A stretch of 62,309 nt of DNA from the NCBI GenBank assembly GCA_001275005.1, contig JWZX01003208.1, positions 1 through 62,309 of the forward strand, read 5' to 3'. Under the pieces are notes generated by a model. It had not been told where the DNA came from. It ran no database searches and saw only the letters and a program-made list of their open reading frames with translations. This DNA comes from Chrysochromulina tobinii. Taxonomy: Eukaryota; Haptophyta; Prymnesiales; Chrysochromulinaceae. The position numbers and the translations under genes are program-made. Shown piece by piece: positions 41,354 through 51,289 of this stretch. The first letter of the stretch is position 1; each line of letters begins with the position of its first letter.

Positions 41354-43486
41354 CTAGTCCTCAACCTCGAATAGCGTCGCCTGCGCCTGGCGGAGCACTT
41401 GATAGTCCCTCTCCACCTGCGCCTCGTCCGCGTGAAGCAGCAGCGCGTAGCCTGCACACGTGGCGAGGTCGATGGTGAGAGCCACGTACTCGCCTGGCTC
41501 GCTCGCCTCATACTCGACCCTAATTAGGGAGGGCAGCCCCTCCAAGGGCTCGTCATGCAGCCGTTTCAGCCGACCCTGCACCGGTGAGATCAGCTTCACC
41601 AGACGCGCGGCGCCCAGCAGCGCCGACGCGGGCGCCCGCGGCAGCGCGTTCCACGCAGCTTCGTCAAAGAGGGCGTCGAGGTACGCTTCGAGCTGCGGCA
41701 CACCTCCGCAAGCCCGAACGAGGAACATGCCGCCGTGCCCGTCGCACCCGTTCAGGCGGCCCGCATTCACCTGAGGAGGGAGGCCATCGGAGGCCCATCA
41801 GAGGCGTCGCACCCGTTCAAGAAGCGGCACCGCATGCGTCTCACCCCAATGAGCCGTGGGCCATCAGCATGCAATCACCTCAATGAGCCGTGGGCCATCA
41901 GCATGCAATCACCTCAATGAGCCGTGGGCCATCAGCATGCAATCACCTCAATGAGCCGTGGGCCATCAGCATGCAATCACCTCAATGAGCCGTGGGCCAT
42001 CAGCATGCAATCACCTCAATGAGCCGTGGGCCGTCGACGGTGCTCATCAGCTCGATGTGGGCGGGCCCCCATTGCCAACCTAGAGCATCGAGCGTCGCGA
42101 AGGCGTACTCGACGAGCGCCCTCTCCTTGGGGCCAGCGCATGGCATCAGCTGCGAGCGCAATCAGACATCATCAGCTGCGAGCGCAATCAGACGTCATCA
42201 GCTGCGAGCGCAATCAGACGTCATCAGCCCCAATCTGTCGCAATCAGTCCCAATGCATCAGCCATCTCTTTTGAGCCAGCGTATGGCATGAGCTGACGAG
42301 CGTACTCGTATACATGAACGGCAGCCATAGTAGCATAGCACTCAGTGCTAATTCGTCGTCATCAGTCATCATCAGTCATCAGTGGTCATCAGTGCTAATT
42401 CGTCGTCATCAGTCATCAGCAGTCATCAGTGGTCATCAGCGCTCATCAGCAGCACCCAGTGCTCATTCGTGGTCACCTCTGGCCATCAGCATGCAATCAC
42501 CTGATCGTAATCGTACACGAAAGGCGCGCCGTTCCGCTCGCCTTTCGAATACCGCCAGAGGGCGACCGCCTTGTGCTCGCCCGCACGCGACACCACATCG
42601 ACAACGAACTGCGAGGGCGATCAGTCCCAAATCAGTCCCGATGGAATCCGAGGCAATCAACGCCTATACGACGAATAGCTCCTGCAATCCATGTATCCAT
42701 CGCAATCACCTCCTCTCCCACCAATAGCTCCTGCAATCAGTCCCAATCAGTCCCGATGCAATCCATCGCAATCACCTCCTCTCCCACCAACAGCTCCTGC
42801 ACCACCACCTCGCCGCCACCACGCGCGTCGAGGGAGACTTTGGAGGCCTGGAGCCGGTCGAACATGTGCCGCGCCTGTTCGAGCGAGCGCGCCAGGCCGA
42901 CCATCACGCTCGCCTGCCCTCGTCGAGGCTTGACCACAGCACGCAGCGGCGGCTGCGGCAGCGTGCGCAGAAACGCCTCAGCGGCGGCCCAGCTGCCGGG
43001 CGACGTCTGCTGCACGACGGCCAAGCCAGCGGCGCGTAGGGCCTCGTTGGCCAGGAATTTGTCGCGGCGGGCCGGCAGCACGCCATTCGAGCGCTCCGGC
43101 ACCAGCGCGTGCAGCATGCGCTCCGCATCCGCCAGGCCACCATCGGTGCCGCACAGAACGCCAGCGAACGAGACGTCTCGCGGCAGCACCATCTTGGCCC
43201 AGCCGAGCTCCTCACCGGCTGGTGGCACTTCGTTTGCGCGCACGCGCTTCACGACTGCGTCATCGGCTTCGCCAGCGTCACGGCACAGCATGTCGGCGAT
43301 CGCCGATGAATGGACCTGCACACACAGCGCGCCGCGACGCTCGGCCTCGCTGAGAACGCTCATGCGCTCGCCTGCCTCTGCCGGAGGATCCACGTACAAA
43401 AACGCCAGCGGCGATGCGGTTGTGAATTTGCTGACAGTGCAGACGAAACACAAGACCGTCGCGACGAGCCGGAGGTCGGTCGCCAT
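41354..43486 (-). CDS. ATP-grasp carboxylate ligase-like protein
   Basis: Minus-strand exons 43486-42776, 42608-42501, 42149-42015 and 41770-41354 (456 aa; every junction keeps frame). The spliced protein has ATP-grasp features: VVKPRRGQASVMVGL (nucleotide-binding lysine and Gly loop), VVVQELLVGEEFVVDVVSR (hinge and metal loop), GWQWGPAHIELM and RLIEVNAGRLNG (Mg-ATP ligands E and N). ATP-grasp ligases join a carboxylate to an amine or thiol through an acyl phosphate. ATG 43486 gives a hydrophobic leader (RLVATVLCFVCTVSKF), suggesting secretion or organelle entry. All three introns contain copies of the neighbouring exon ends. Substrate unknown. Confidence 0.8.
41849..42020 (-). repeat. 34-bp tandem repeat made from an exon-intron junction
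   Basis: About five to six copies. Sense orientation: GGCCCACGGCTCATTGAG (the exon-3 end), then GTGATTGCATGCTGAT (the donor side). Every unit carries a usable GAG|GTGATT donor. Confidence 0.9.
42150..42500 (-). repeat. ATP-grasp intron 2: CTGATGAC/GATTGCGCTCGCAG repeats
   Basis: It starts GTGATTGCATGC like intron 3. The middle has CTGATGACTGATGACGACG runs. The end has three ~27-bp units CTGATGACGTCTGATTGCG + CTCGCAG, each a possible acceptor. Confidence 0.8.
42609..42775 (-). repeat. ATP-grasp intron 1 containing a copied exon end
   Basis: The exon-1 tail GAGCTGTTGGTGGGAGAGGA is copied inside the intron, again followed by GTGATTGCGATGGAT; a shorter second copy begins GAGCTATTCGTC. The acceptor used is CCTCGCAG before TTCGTTGTC. 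Confidence 0.85.
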
Positions 43487-43753
43487 TAAAAAATTTGGCT
43501 TCACAGCCAATCATGTAGTTCACACCCATTGGGGCGGGCCTCTCGATCAAGTGAAGGACTGAGTACGAGTGAACCTTTTTCCTCCTTGGTTGCAGGGCTT
43601 TCAGTAAGGTTCTAATAAGGCTTGACGACTCGACATGGCCGCATGGCATGATGTGAGGGCGGGTAGCGGGCAGAGTCCGGAGACATGCCGGCGACCGGCC
43701 AGAATGGGGGGCGGGGGCACGAAACCCATGGTGGGCGCCATGCGTACCCGTGA

Positions 43754-44305
43754 TCACTTCTCCCCATCGTAGTGTTTGCCGTAGCTCGTCACGATCTTCA
43801 TAAAGTCCGCCTGGCCGACGACCCCCTCCCCTGTAGAGTCCGCCTCGCGAAGCATCTGCATGAGCTCCTCGTCGTCAATCACCTCGCCAATCTGGCCTGC
43901 GATCCGTTTGAGGTCGTTGAAATCCACGTGCTGCTTGCTGCCCTGGTCGAAGAGGCGGAACGCCTTCTCAAGGTCGCCCTGGCTCGGCCGCTCAGCGAGC
44001 TTGTTCAAGATGATGTTGAGGTAGCCATCAAAGTCAAGCCGGCCCGTGTTCTCGGGGTCTGACTCCTGCGCGAGCTTTTTCAGTGCCAACTTGTCGGGCT
44101 CGTGCCCGAGCGCGCGCATCACTACCACCAGCTCCTCCACATCAATCTTGGGCGGGCCGTCGTCGCTTTCGTTCGCGCTCGTGAAGAGATCAAAAGAATC
44201 CTGGATCTCGGTCAGCATATCGTCGGTGAGCTCCCTCTTCCGCCGGTAAAATTTGCCCTGGTTGTACCCCACCGCCGCCTTCTCAGCCTTCTTGGCCGCC
44301 GGCAT
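43754..44305 (-). CDS. Centrin-like EF-hand protein
   Basis: 183 aa, intronless. Basic N-terminus (PAAKKAEKAAVGY), then four EF-hand positions in two lobes, as in centrins of basal bodies and contractile fibres. Loop 1 is disrupted (LFTSANESDDGPPKID); loop 2 DPENTGRLDFDG is the best conserved; loop 3 (DQGSKQHVDFND) and loop 4 (DSTGEGVVGQAD) lack the usual pattern. Calcium binding may therefore be limited to one or two sites. EVIDDEELMQMLREAD and FMKIV are centrin-like. The window also encodes a candidate centrin-binding Sfi1-like protein at 22.8-28.4 kb. Confidence 0.85.
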   Translation of the reverse strand: MPAAKKAEKAAVGYNQGKFYRRKRELTDDMLTEIQDSFDLFTSANESDDGPPKIDVEELVVVMRALGHEPDKLALKKLAQESDPENTGRLDFDGYLNIILNKLAERPSQGDLEKAFRLFDQGSKQHVDFNDLKRIAGQIGEVIDDEELMQMLREADSTGEGVVGQADFMKIVTSYGKHYDGEK

Positions 44306-44465
44306 GGCTGGCCAGAGTTTAGGGCTCGGCCTCCTGCGTTCTTCAGCAACGGGCCCAAGTCAAGTTTCAAGTGCCGCGACGGCGCGAAAACTTCTCTGAG
44401 CGGACGACGCTCAGCACACACTGAGCACACACTTTCCTCCCCCACCTACCCCTGGACTCGAAAGT

Positions 44466-45617
44466 TCACATCTCCCGCAGATTCGCCACGAGCGGCTTGC
44501 CTCCGAATGGCGAGGTCCGAACAGCCTTGGACGCGAACGCGGCTGATGGCCGCATGTTCTTCGGGCTCAAGTTGCGGCTCAAGTTGAAGCCGCCCACATC
44601 GTACGAGCCGGGACCCGCCTGCTGGACAGCAGTTTTGACATGCTGCAAGCGAGAAGCCGTTGATGCGCGGTTCATTCCAGGGCTCACGCGGCCGACGTGC
44701 TTGGCTGCCTCGTTGGCCATGTTGCGGCACGACGTTCGGTAGTCCCCCATCGCCGGCGTGACATCCCTCTCGTCCCATGGCATGCTACGCTGCCCTTCGT
44801 CATCCTCGTCGCCCTCCTTCTTGAGCCGCGACTTTGTTGTCGAAATGCGGCTCCAGGTCGACCCCTTGCACGACTTCGAGGCAATCTCCGCCGGATCGTA
44901 CGCCCCAGGAGCGGGTGAATCGATCGACGTATCCTTGAAGCATCCCACCTTGATTCCTGGGTGCAGCCGCTCGGAGTTCGAGCCAAAGCCGCCCGCACCA
45001 CCGGCACCCACAGGAGCAGCGAGCCATCTGCGAAGGGAGGGCGAGGGCGTCCGCGTGTTGTTGGCTCCGATTCCGAGCGTGTTCGCTCCGAGCTTCCGAT
45101 GAGCCGCGGTCGCCTCGGTGATGAGCTTCTCTGAAGGCGTCGTCTCGTCGCCCGTCAGCTTCCGCCAGAGATCGACGGCAACGGTCGAGCGACGTTCCGA
45201 TGTGACGATCCCTGCGTTGCGAGTTTGGAATGGGCAACCATTGCCATGGGTGGCCGTCCAACAGCCCAACAATATCATCCGCGAAGGCTCCTGCCGGAAC
45301 CACCGGCCTCCGTGGAGCGGCAGCGGTGTTGTGCGGCTTATCAGATGATCGTAGAGCTGCTCATCCACCTCGAAAGTCGCCTCCTCTGGAACGGGCCGAG
45401 GGCTGACAGCACGACGTGGGCTGGCGGCTCGCGGACTGTCCTGAAAACGAGGGCGCGGGCTGCTCTGGCGGGCGCTGTTGCTCGGGGTGCTCTCTCGTGG
45501 CACGCGAAGCGGACTGCTTGCCCTCGGGCTTTGTTGGCGTGGCGTGCGCGGAGAGATGCCCCTCAGCCCCACAATCTTGGGCACGTGTGTACTCGATGGC
45601 GGCGCGTTCTCGTCCAT
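44466..45617 (-). CDS. PG-rich repeat (SHIPPO/STPGR-like) flagellar protein
   Basis: 383 aa from ATG 45617, intronless. A Ser/Arg/Pro-rich N-terminus (SPRTPRQQSPRASSPLRVPR) precedes a globular part, then spaced motifs of the PG-rich family: DSPAPGAYDP, DVTPAMGDYRT and QAGPGSYDVGGF. Such proteins are microtubule-associated and typical of axonemes. It ends shortly after KAVRTSPFGGKPL, also family-like. Promoter and upstream flank lie at 45618-46190. Confidence 0.6.
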   Translation of the reverse strand: MDENAPPSSTHVPKIVGLRGISPRTPRQQSPRASSPLRVPRESTPSNSARQSSPRPRFQDSPRAASPRRAVSPRPVPEEATFEVDEQLYDHLISRTTPLPLHGGRWFRQEPSRMILLGCWTATHGNGCPFQTRNAGIVTSERRSTVAVDLWRKLTGDETTPSEKLITEATAAHRKLGANTLGIGANNTRTPSPSLRRWLAAPVGAGGAGGFGSNSERLHPGIKVGCFKDTSIDSPAPGAYDPAEIASKSCKGSTWSRISTTKSRLKKEGDEDDEGQRSMPWDERDVTPAMGDYRTSCRNMANEAAKHVGRVSPGMNRASTASRLQHVKTAVQQAGPGSYDVGGFNLSRNLSPKNMRPSAAFASKAVRTSPFGGKPLVANLREM

Positions 45618-46194
45618 CCGTCTGTACTCGAAAATTGGACCCGTCCGCCTGGGCCGCGTTGCGGCAAACAAAAGCGAACGATTACAAGTGCCATCAATAG
45701 TAGTAGTACTTGTACCGGTAATTTGTAAGATGCTAAGACATTTGATTTGGTGGTTTCGGCGTCAGCCGCGAGGAAAAAGCGTCAGCCGCGTCAGAATTGC
45801 CTTCAGCTATGATTTCATCATCTGGAGTCAGCAAGAGTTGGACTTGGAGATCACTTGGATCTCAATTGTTACTCAATTGGATCTTGGTCGCAATTTCTGA
45901 CGTGATGTCAGGGTCGATGATGCGGCATGTCGAGCTCCGTCCGCCACCTTTTAGCTTTTTCATCGCCCCAGGCACCGAATCCGTCACGACGACTCAGCAC
46001 GATCCCGCACGGCACGCACCGGGTCACCAACGTGGCGTCAAGTTACATCGGACGACGACGAGCACAATAACACGAACGAAAGCGTGTATTGGACCGCGGG
46101 GTAACACTGAGACTGGACACTTGACTGACTCAGGACTCTACGATGACACACAGCGCCTTTGAAGAGTGTTCTGCTCAAAGCTCTGCCGCGCGCC
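45618..46194. other. Intergenic region
   Basis: About 580 bp between two minus-strand genes. It shows GCGTCAGCCGCG twice near 45758-45792 and otherwise nothing gene-like. Confidence 0.4.
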
Positions 46195-49100
46195 TCATTG
46201 TTGGATGAACTTGCGATGGCTATCGAAGGCGACGCGCTTGAAGAGCTCGATCGTGCCGGTCGCCTCAAGGATCGGGATGCCGTAGCCGGCGGCGGTGACC
46301 GTCCCGATGGAGTCGAAGGCCGTCACGATGCCGTCGATGAGCGGAAAGTGCCCGTTCGTCATCACGGGCGAGTGCAGCCCCTTCTTGCTCGCAGTGGCCA
46401 TCTTGGTCACGGCGGAGGGCATGGCCGCGCCGGTGGTCGATGAGAGCCACAAGGTGTCGCCCAGCTCAATCTCGCCCGCCGTCTTGAGGGTGGCGCAGCA
46501 GGACGGGCCAACCGGCACGTGGTGCTCCTCAGTGAGGGTTACATTGCGGCCGGCAGCCGTCGAGAGCACGAGGAACGTCGACACCGCGTCCTCGTCGGCG
46601 AGCGAGAGAGCGCTCACGGTATCGGTGGTCAGGACGCCCTCAGCCGTGGCCACGACGATCTCGTCGCCCACCTGCACAGCATCGAGCGAGCGCTTGGCGC
46701 CACTAGCCAGCACGACGGTGGCCGAGGAGGGGAAGCAGGGTAGCCCGTCGCTGTTCTCCTTTACCGACTCATAGGTGACGATGGATGCTGTGGACACGCT
46801 GCCTCCAGTGAGAACTACGATCTGGACGCCGGGCACGGAGGCGAAGGCAGCTTGCAAATTGCCTAGACTCAGGTCGGCAGTGTTCATGGCGGTCTGCGCG
46901 GTGGCTGCGGCCTCCTGGCTGCCAAAGCTTTGCGAGAAGCGGAGGGTCGATGTGGCCTGGGTTGATAGGCGCCGTCGATACGCGGCGCCGGTGGCATCAT
47001 CAACGATGGTCAGAGTCCGCGTGGGTGCGCCCGCACCGAGGGGGAATGCGCCGTTGAAGGCTGCGAGGAGGGCGGGCTTGCTGCTCGCCAGCGTGAGCGC
47101 TTGTGCCTGCACACTCGTGCTGACCTCAACGATGTACCGAACGACCTCGACTTGGCCTGCTCCGATGGTCGGCGGCCGCGCTGGCGGCGAGGGCGGCGGC
47201 GGCGAGGGCGAGGGCGGCGGCGGCGAGGGCGGCGGCGGTGAGGGTGAGGGCGGCGGCGGAGAGGGCGCCGGCGGTGGCGAGGGCGAGGGCGGGGGCGGCG
47301 AGGGCGCGGGGGGCGGCGAGGGCGCTGGGGGCGGCGAGGGCGAGGGCGGGGGCGGCGAGGGCGCGGGCGACAGTGTTGCACACGTCGTTCCGAATGCAGC
47401 GCCGCACGTACACACGCCGCCGTTGCATGTATCGAGGCCGTTACATGCGAGTCCGGGGCACTCGTGCGGTGAGCAAAGCAGGAACAGCGCCAGCTCGGGG
47501 CACTGGATGCTACCGGTAAAGCCGAGGGAGCTCGGTGGCGTGACGAAAGCCCCAGGGCTCGGGCAGGTGAGCCAATGCTCTACGCCACTGGCGGCGAGCA
47601 CCCTCAGCTGCAGTGCGCCTGCGGAGCAGCGGGTGACGTGGCAGGCGCTTCGGACGGGCTCGCTGGTGCGATAGTTGTTGATGACTTGCGAGAGCGAGCT
47701 ATTGACGCAGCGCCCGCCAGTGCCAAAGGTCTCTCCGCGAAAGTTCTGCGAGCTCGAGGGCGCATTCGGCGTCTCGTCACACTCGCCATTCGAATAGCTC
47801 CGAAAGATGGGGCAGTAGTCGGACACGGCTATCGAACCGCCTAGGCTCGGGTTGGCGCTGAAGTACTGATAACCCACGGGCAGCGCAGAATTGTACGTGA
47901 CGAGATTGCACTGGCCGCGTGCGGCGTGGTCGGCCGTGCACCTGTCATCAGAGGTTATCGGCGGTTATGAGCGGTCATGAGCGGTCATGAGCGGTGATCA
48001 GTGGTCATCAGTGGGGTCGGCCGCATGCACCCGTCTTGTTGAGCCACGTTGCAGAAGCCGTCCTGTGCTACGCCGCTGCTGTCGATGCACCGCTCCGTCG
48101 CCCACGCACAGCCCGCATTCCGGCCGTATACGAGTGGCTCCGCCATGCTCCAGTTGGCACGGTACCTGCGCGAGGGGAGGTAGCCATCAGAGGTAGCCAT
48201 CAGAGGTAGCCATCAGAGGTAGCCATCAGAGGTAGCCATCAGAGGTACTGTGGCTCTAAGGGGCAGCCTTCAGAGGCATCGAGCAGAGTCATCGGGGAGA
48301 GAGGCAATGAGAAGAGTCATTGGGGAGAGAGGTAATGAGAAGAGTCATAGGGGAGAGAGGCAATGAGAAGAGTCATAGGGGAGAGAGGCAATGAGAAGAG
48401 TCATCGGGGAGAGAGGTAATGAGATGAGTCTTCGGGGAGAGAGGTAATGAGACCCCTTCGGCGTGCGGGGGCGGTAATGAGGTAATGAAAGGTAATGAGA
48501 GGTAATGAGAGGTAATGAGAGGTAATGAGAGGTAATGAGAGGTAATGAGAGGTAATGAGAGGTAATGAGACCCCTTCGGCGTGCGGAGGCGGCGCGCACC
48601 AGCCGCTGTCCTCGAGGGCTGCGAGCGTGAGCGCCGAAATGAAAGAGTTATGCGACGCCGTCGACGCCATCATCTCTTGTGGGAAGAGCCGTTGCTCCCA
48701 GTGGGAACCGAAGCAGCTGCCGCTTGTGGTGGGCTGGTTCTCGAGCTCTGGGCCTTCGAGTGTGCTGCAGCCGAGGAGGTCGCGCGCAACCGCGACTACC
48801 TTGGGCGTGACCATGCGGTTCACGATCACGCCGCGCTCCTGCCTGACCAGAAGCGTGCTCGCGCTGGGCGCCCTCACAGTGCGGGTCACACCGTCGGTGC
48901 ACAGGGTTGGCGTGAGCGCAGGCAGACCGTCCGCCCCGCGCGGTGTGCGCGGGGTGCCATCCTGGTGGCGGAAGAGCGCCCAGGAATCCGTCGAAAAGCC
49001 GAGCGCGTGCAGGAGCTCGTGCACCTGATGAGGATGGTCATCAGAGGTCATCAGTTGGTCTTCAGAGGTCATCATCAGTTGGTCATCAGAGGTCATCAGA

Positions 49101-49847
49101 GGTCATCAGAGGCACAGGCTCGTGCACCGCAGTACTCAGTTGGTCTTCCCACGCGCTCGAACTCGACGAGAGCGCCACCGGACAGAAGTTTGCCTGACCC
49201 ATGATCGGTCGATCGTATTGATCGCGCACACACGTGGAGGCGTACGCGAGCGTGCCATCGCCGGCCGACGCCGGGCAGCTGCCCGTGGTCGCCGACGTGA
49301 CATACAAGACAAAGTCTGCGTTGCTCACGCCTGTGCCGTTGGCCGAAGTGGTGCAACTCGACGGATTGCACGTGCCGTCTGCGTTGCACGAACTGCAGGT
49401 CTGCAGACTGTTGAGCAGATAGTCGGCCACGGCCGCCGACGTCCCGTCCGGCATGTAGCCGCAACGCACTGGCTGGCCCACGCTCGCGCATGGCGAGCCA
49501 GCCACCTGCCATGTCGAACCGCAGTTGCGATTGACACGCAGCGGTCCCTGCACACGCACGACTGACAACGCTCGAGAGAGCACCGAGACGGCCGCGGGCA
49601 CAAGCGTGTTCATCAAGAAAGATTGCCTGGCGCTATCGAGCGCCGCTAGGTTCTGCGTGATGACGTGAATGCGGATGGGCTCGTAGCTGTTGCTCGTCGT
49701 CCGCCGGCCGTGGCCTGTGGGCTCGTAGTACTCCTGCGCTGCAAAGTTGTATGGAGGTGCTGGAATCTCGTCGTGTGCGCAGTGATGATTGTGATGGCGG
49801 CCGCATGCCACGCTCAGCATCAGGAATATTAAGAAGACTGCTTCCAT
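46195..49847 (-). CDS. Leishmanolysin-like metalloprotease with C-terminal Hint domain
   Basis: Minus-strand exons 49847-49128, 49024-48600, 48165-48031 and 47941-46195 (1008 aa, frame kept throughout). Signal peptide MEAVFLIFLMLSVACG; M8-family landmarks ATCVRDQYDRPIMGQANFCP, zinc site HELLH (242-246) across the intron-1 junction, third histidine in GSHWE (~348), QEMM, and GWYRANWSMAEPL. A Cys-rich M8 tail and an EGF-like CNGLDTCNGGVCTCG follow, then a long (SPPP)n linker and a ~150-aa domain with a repeat-like RFSQSF segment. The final 180 residues are Hint-like: nucleophile Cys829 in CFPSS, RSLDAVQVGDEI, TLTEEHHVPV, LIDGIVTAF. Hint domains self-cleave. This predicts a secreted or surface protease released or anchored by autoprocessing. 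Confidence 0.85.
48166..48599 (-). repeat. Protease intron 2: GGTAATGAGA and GAGAGAGGYAATGAG repeats
   Basis: On the plus strand ten or so GGTAATGAGA decamers (48481-48570) and ~30-bp units with GGGAGAGAGGCAATGAGAAG (48295-48440) fill the intron. Four AGAGGTAGCCATC copies occur near 48185-48245. Confidence 0.9.
49025..49127 (-). repeat. Protease intron 1: CTGATGACC repeats between copied GTGCACGAGC
   Basis: The intron begins GTGCACGAGC, identical to the first ten bases of the next exon (49024-49015). Between lie CTCTGATGACC units ending CCTCATCAG. Confidence 0.85.
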
Positions 49848-49934
49848 GGAAAAGGCGTGTGCTTTCTATTGCTTTGTCGTTATTAGAGACGAGTTCATCT
49901 CTCTCTCGAGATTGGCCGTGACTCACAAACGGTA

Positions 49935-50700
49935 AAAAGACACCGGGGGGAGCCGGGACAAACGGTACCGTGAAGTCTCACAAACGGTGCCGTGAAGTCT
50001 CACAAACGGTACCGTGAAGTCTCACGAGCGGTACCGTGAAGTCTCACAAACGGTACCGCCGCAAAGTCTCACAAACGGTACCGCGAAGTCTCACAAACGG
50101 TACCGTGAAGTCTCACAAACGGTACCGTGAAGTCTCACAAACGGTACCGTGAAGTCTCACAAGCGGTACCGTGAAGTCTCACAAACGGTACCGTGAAGTC
50201 TCAAAGCGGTACCGTGAAGTCTCACAAACGGTACCGTGAAGTCTCACAAACAATAACCGCGATACGGTAGTGGTCGAACTCATGTCTCACACACGGTAGT
50301 GGCCAAGTCTCACAAACGGTAGTGGTCGAACTCATGTCTCACAAACGGTAGTGGCCAAGTCTCACAAACGGTAGTGGTCGAACTCAAGTCTCACAAACGG
50401 TAGTGGCGAAAAGAACTCATGAAGTCTCACAAATGGTAGTGGTCGAACTAAAATCTCACAAATGGTCGTGGCCAAAAGAACCCAAGTCTCACAAACGTTC
50501 GCCGAAGTCTCACAAACTGAACCGGGAACTGGAGGACCGTGAAGTCTCACAAACGGTACCGCGCGTCTTTAGAAACTGCTTACCCGAAGTCTCACAAACG
50601 GTAGTGGTCGAACTGCGAAGTCTCACAAACGGTAGTGTTCGAACTCAAGTCTCACAAACGGAAGTGACGAACTGCGAAGTCTCACAAACGAACTCGTCTC
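49935..50700. repeat. 22-bp satellite GTCTCACAAACGGTACCGTGAA and derivatives
   Basis: About 13 units of GTCTCACAAACGGTACCGTGAA occupy 49970-50250. They are followed by degenerate units where GGTACCG becomes GGTAGTGGTCGAACT, to about 50700. The CGGTACCG palindrome is in most early units. No unique spacers, so not a CRISPR. Confidence 0.95.
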
Positions 50701-51289
50701 ATTGGGGTTACATGCACATGAACCATAGACGCGACAACCGGTGCTACGGCACTGTTACTGCCCGCTCAGGATACACACCCCCCTTACATGACTAATTACA
50801 TGACCCCATACGAGACACGGAGCATGCGCGAGCTTGCGGCATTGAGGCCCTTGCATTGAGGATAGTTTGTAGCGAATCCAGAAGGAAACAAGGAAACCTC
50901 CCCCTAACCGGGCGCCCCTCTGGCGCCCCTACCGCTACCCCTTTGGGTCAACCTCAACGGGGTAAGTTCGGGACAGAACAGAATGAGAAAGCGATTTGAG
51001 CGGCGTTCATGACTTAACACAAGCTAGAAGCTACCATACCAATTCGGGCTGGACACGCCCTGAATTGCTCTTTAATTGCTCTTTTTGGAAGGCGGACGAG
51101 TTCACACCTAACCTGTAGTTAACCTGTAGTCCCCAAATTTCGCACTTAGGAAGAGCGTCAAATGGTCCTCATATTTCTTGCTGCCTCAGCTTGTGCCTGT
51201 GCCTACTTACGTTCTCTACCTGTCTGCCTGCCATGAATCATGGGCCATCTGCCTGCCTGGGCATAGTGCGCCTCACATAGCGCATCGTG
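50701..51289. other. Intergenic region
   Basis: No gene seen. Composition is markedly less GC-rich than the flanks; short runs such as AATTGCTCTTTAATTGCTC (51063-51081) and TAACCTGTAG pairs (51110-51130) occur. Confidence 0.4.

Noticed and set aside
49935..50700. CRISPR-like array of 22-bp repeats
   Set aside because: Units abut without unique spacers, and the context is eukaryotic; it is a satellite.
50403..50795. 130-aa frame across the satellite
   Set aside because: Translation is simply the repeat (SHKWS, SQT units); not a protein.
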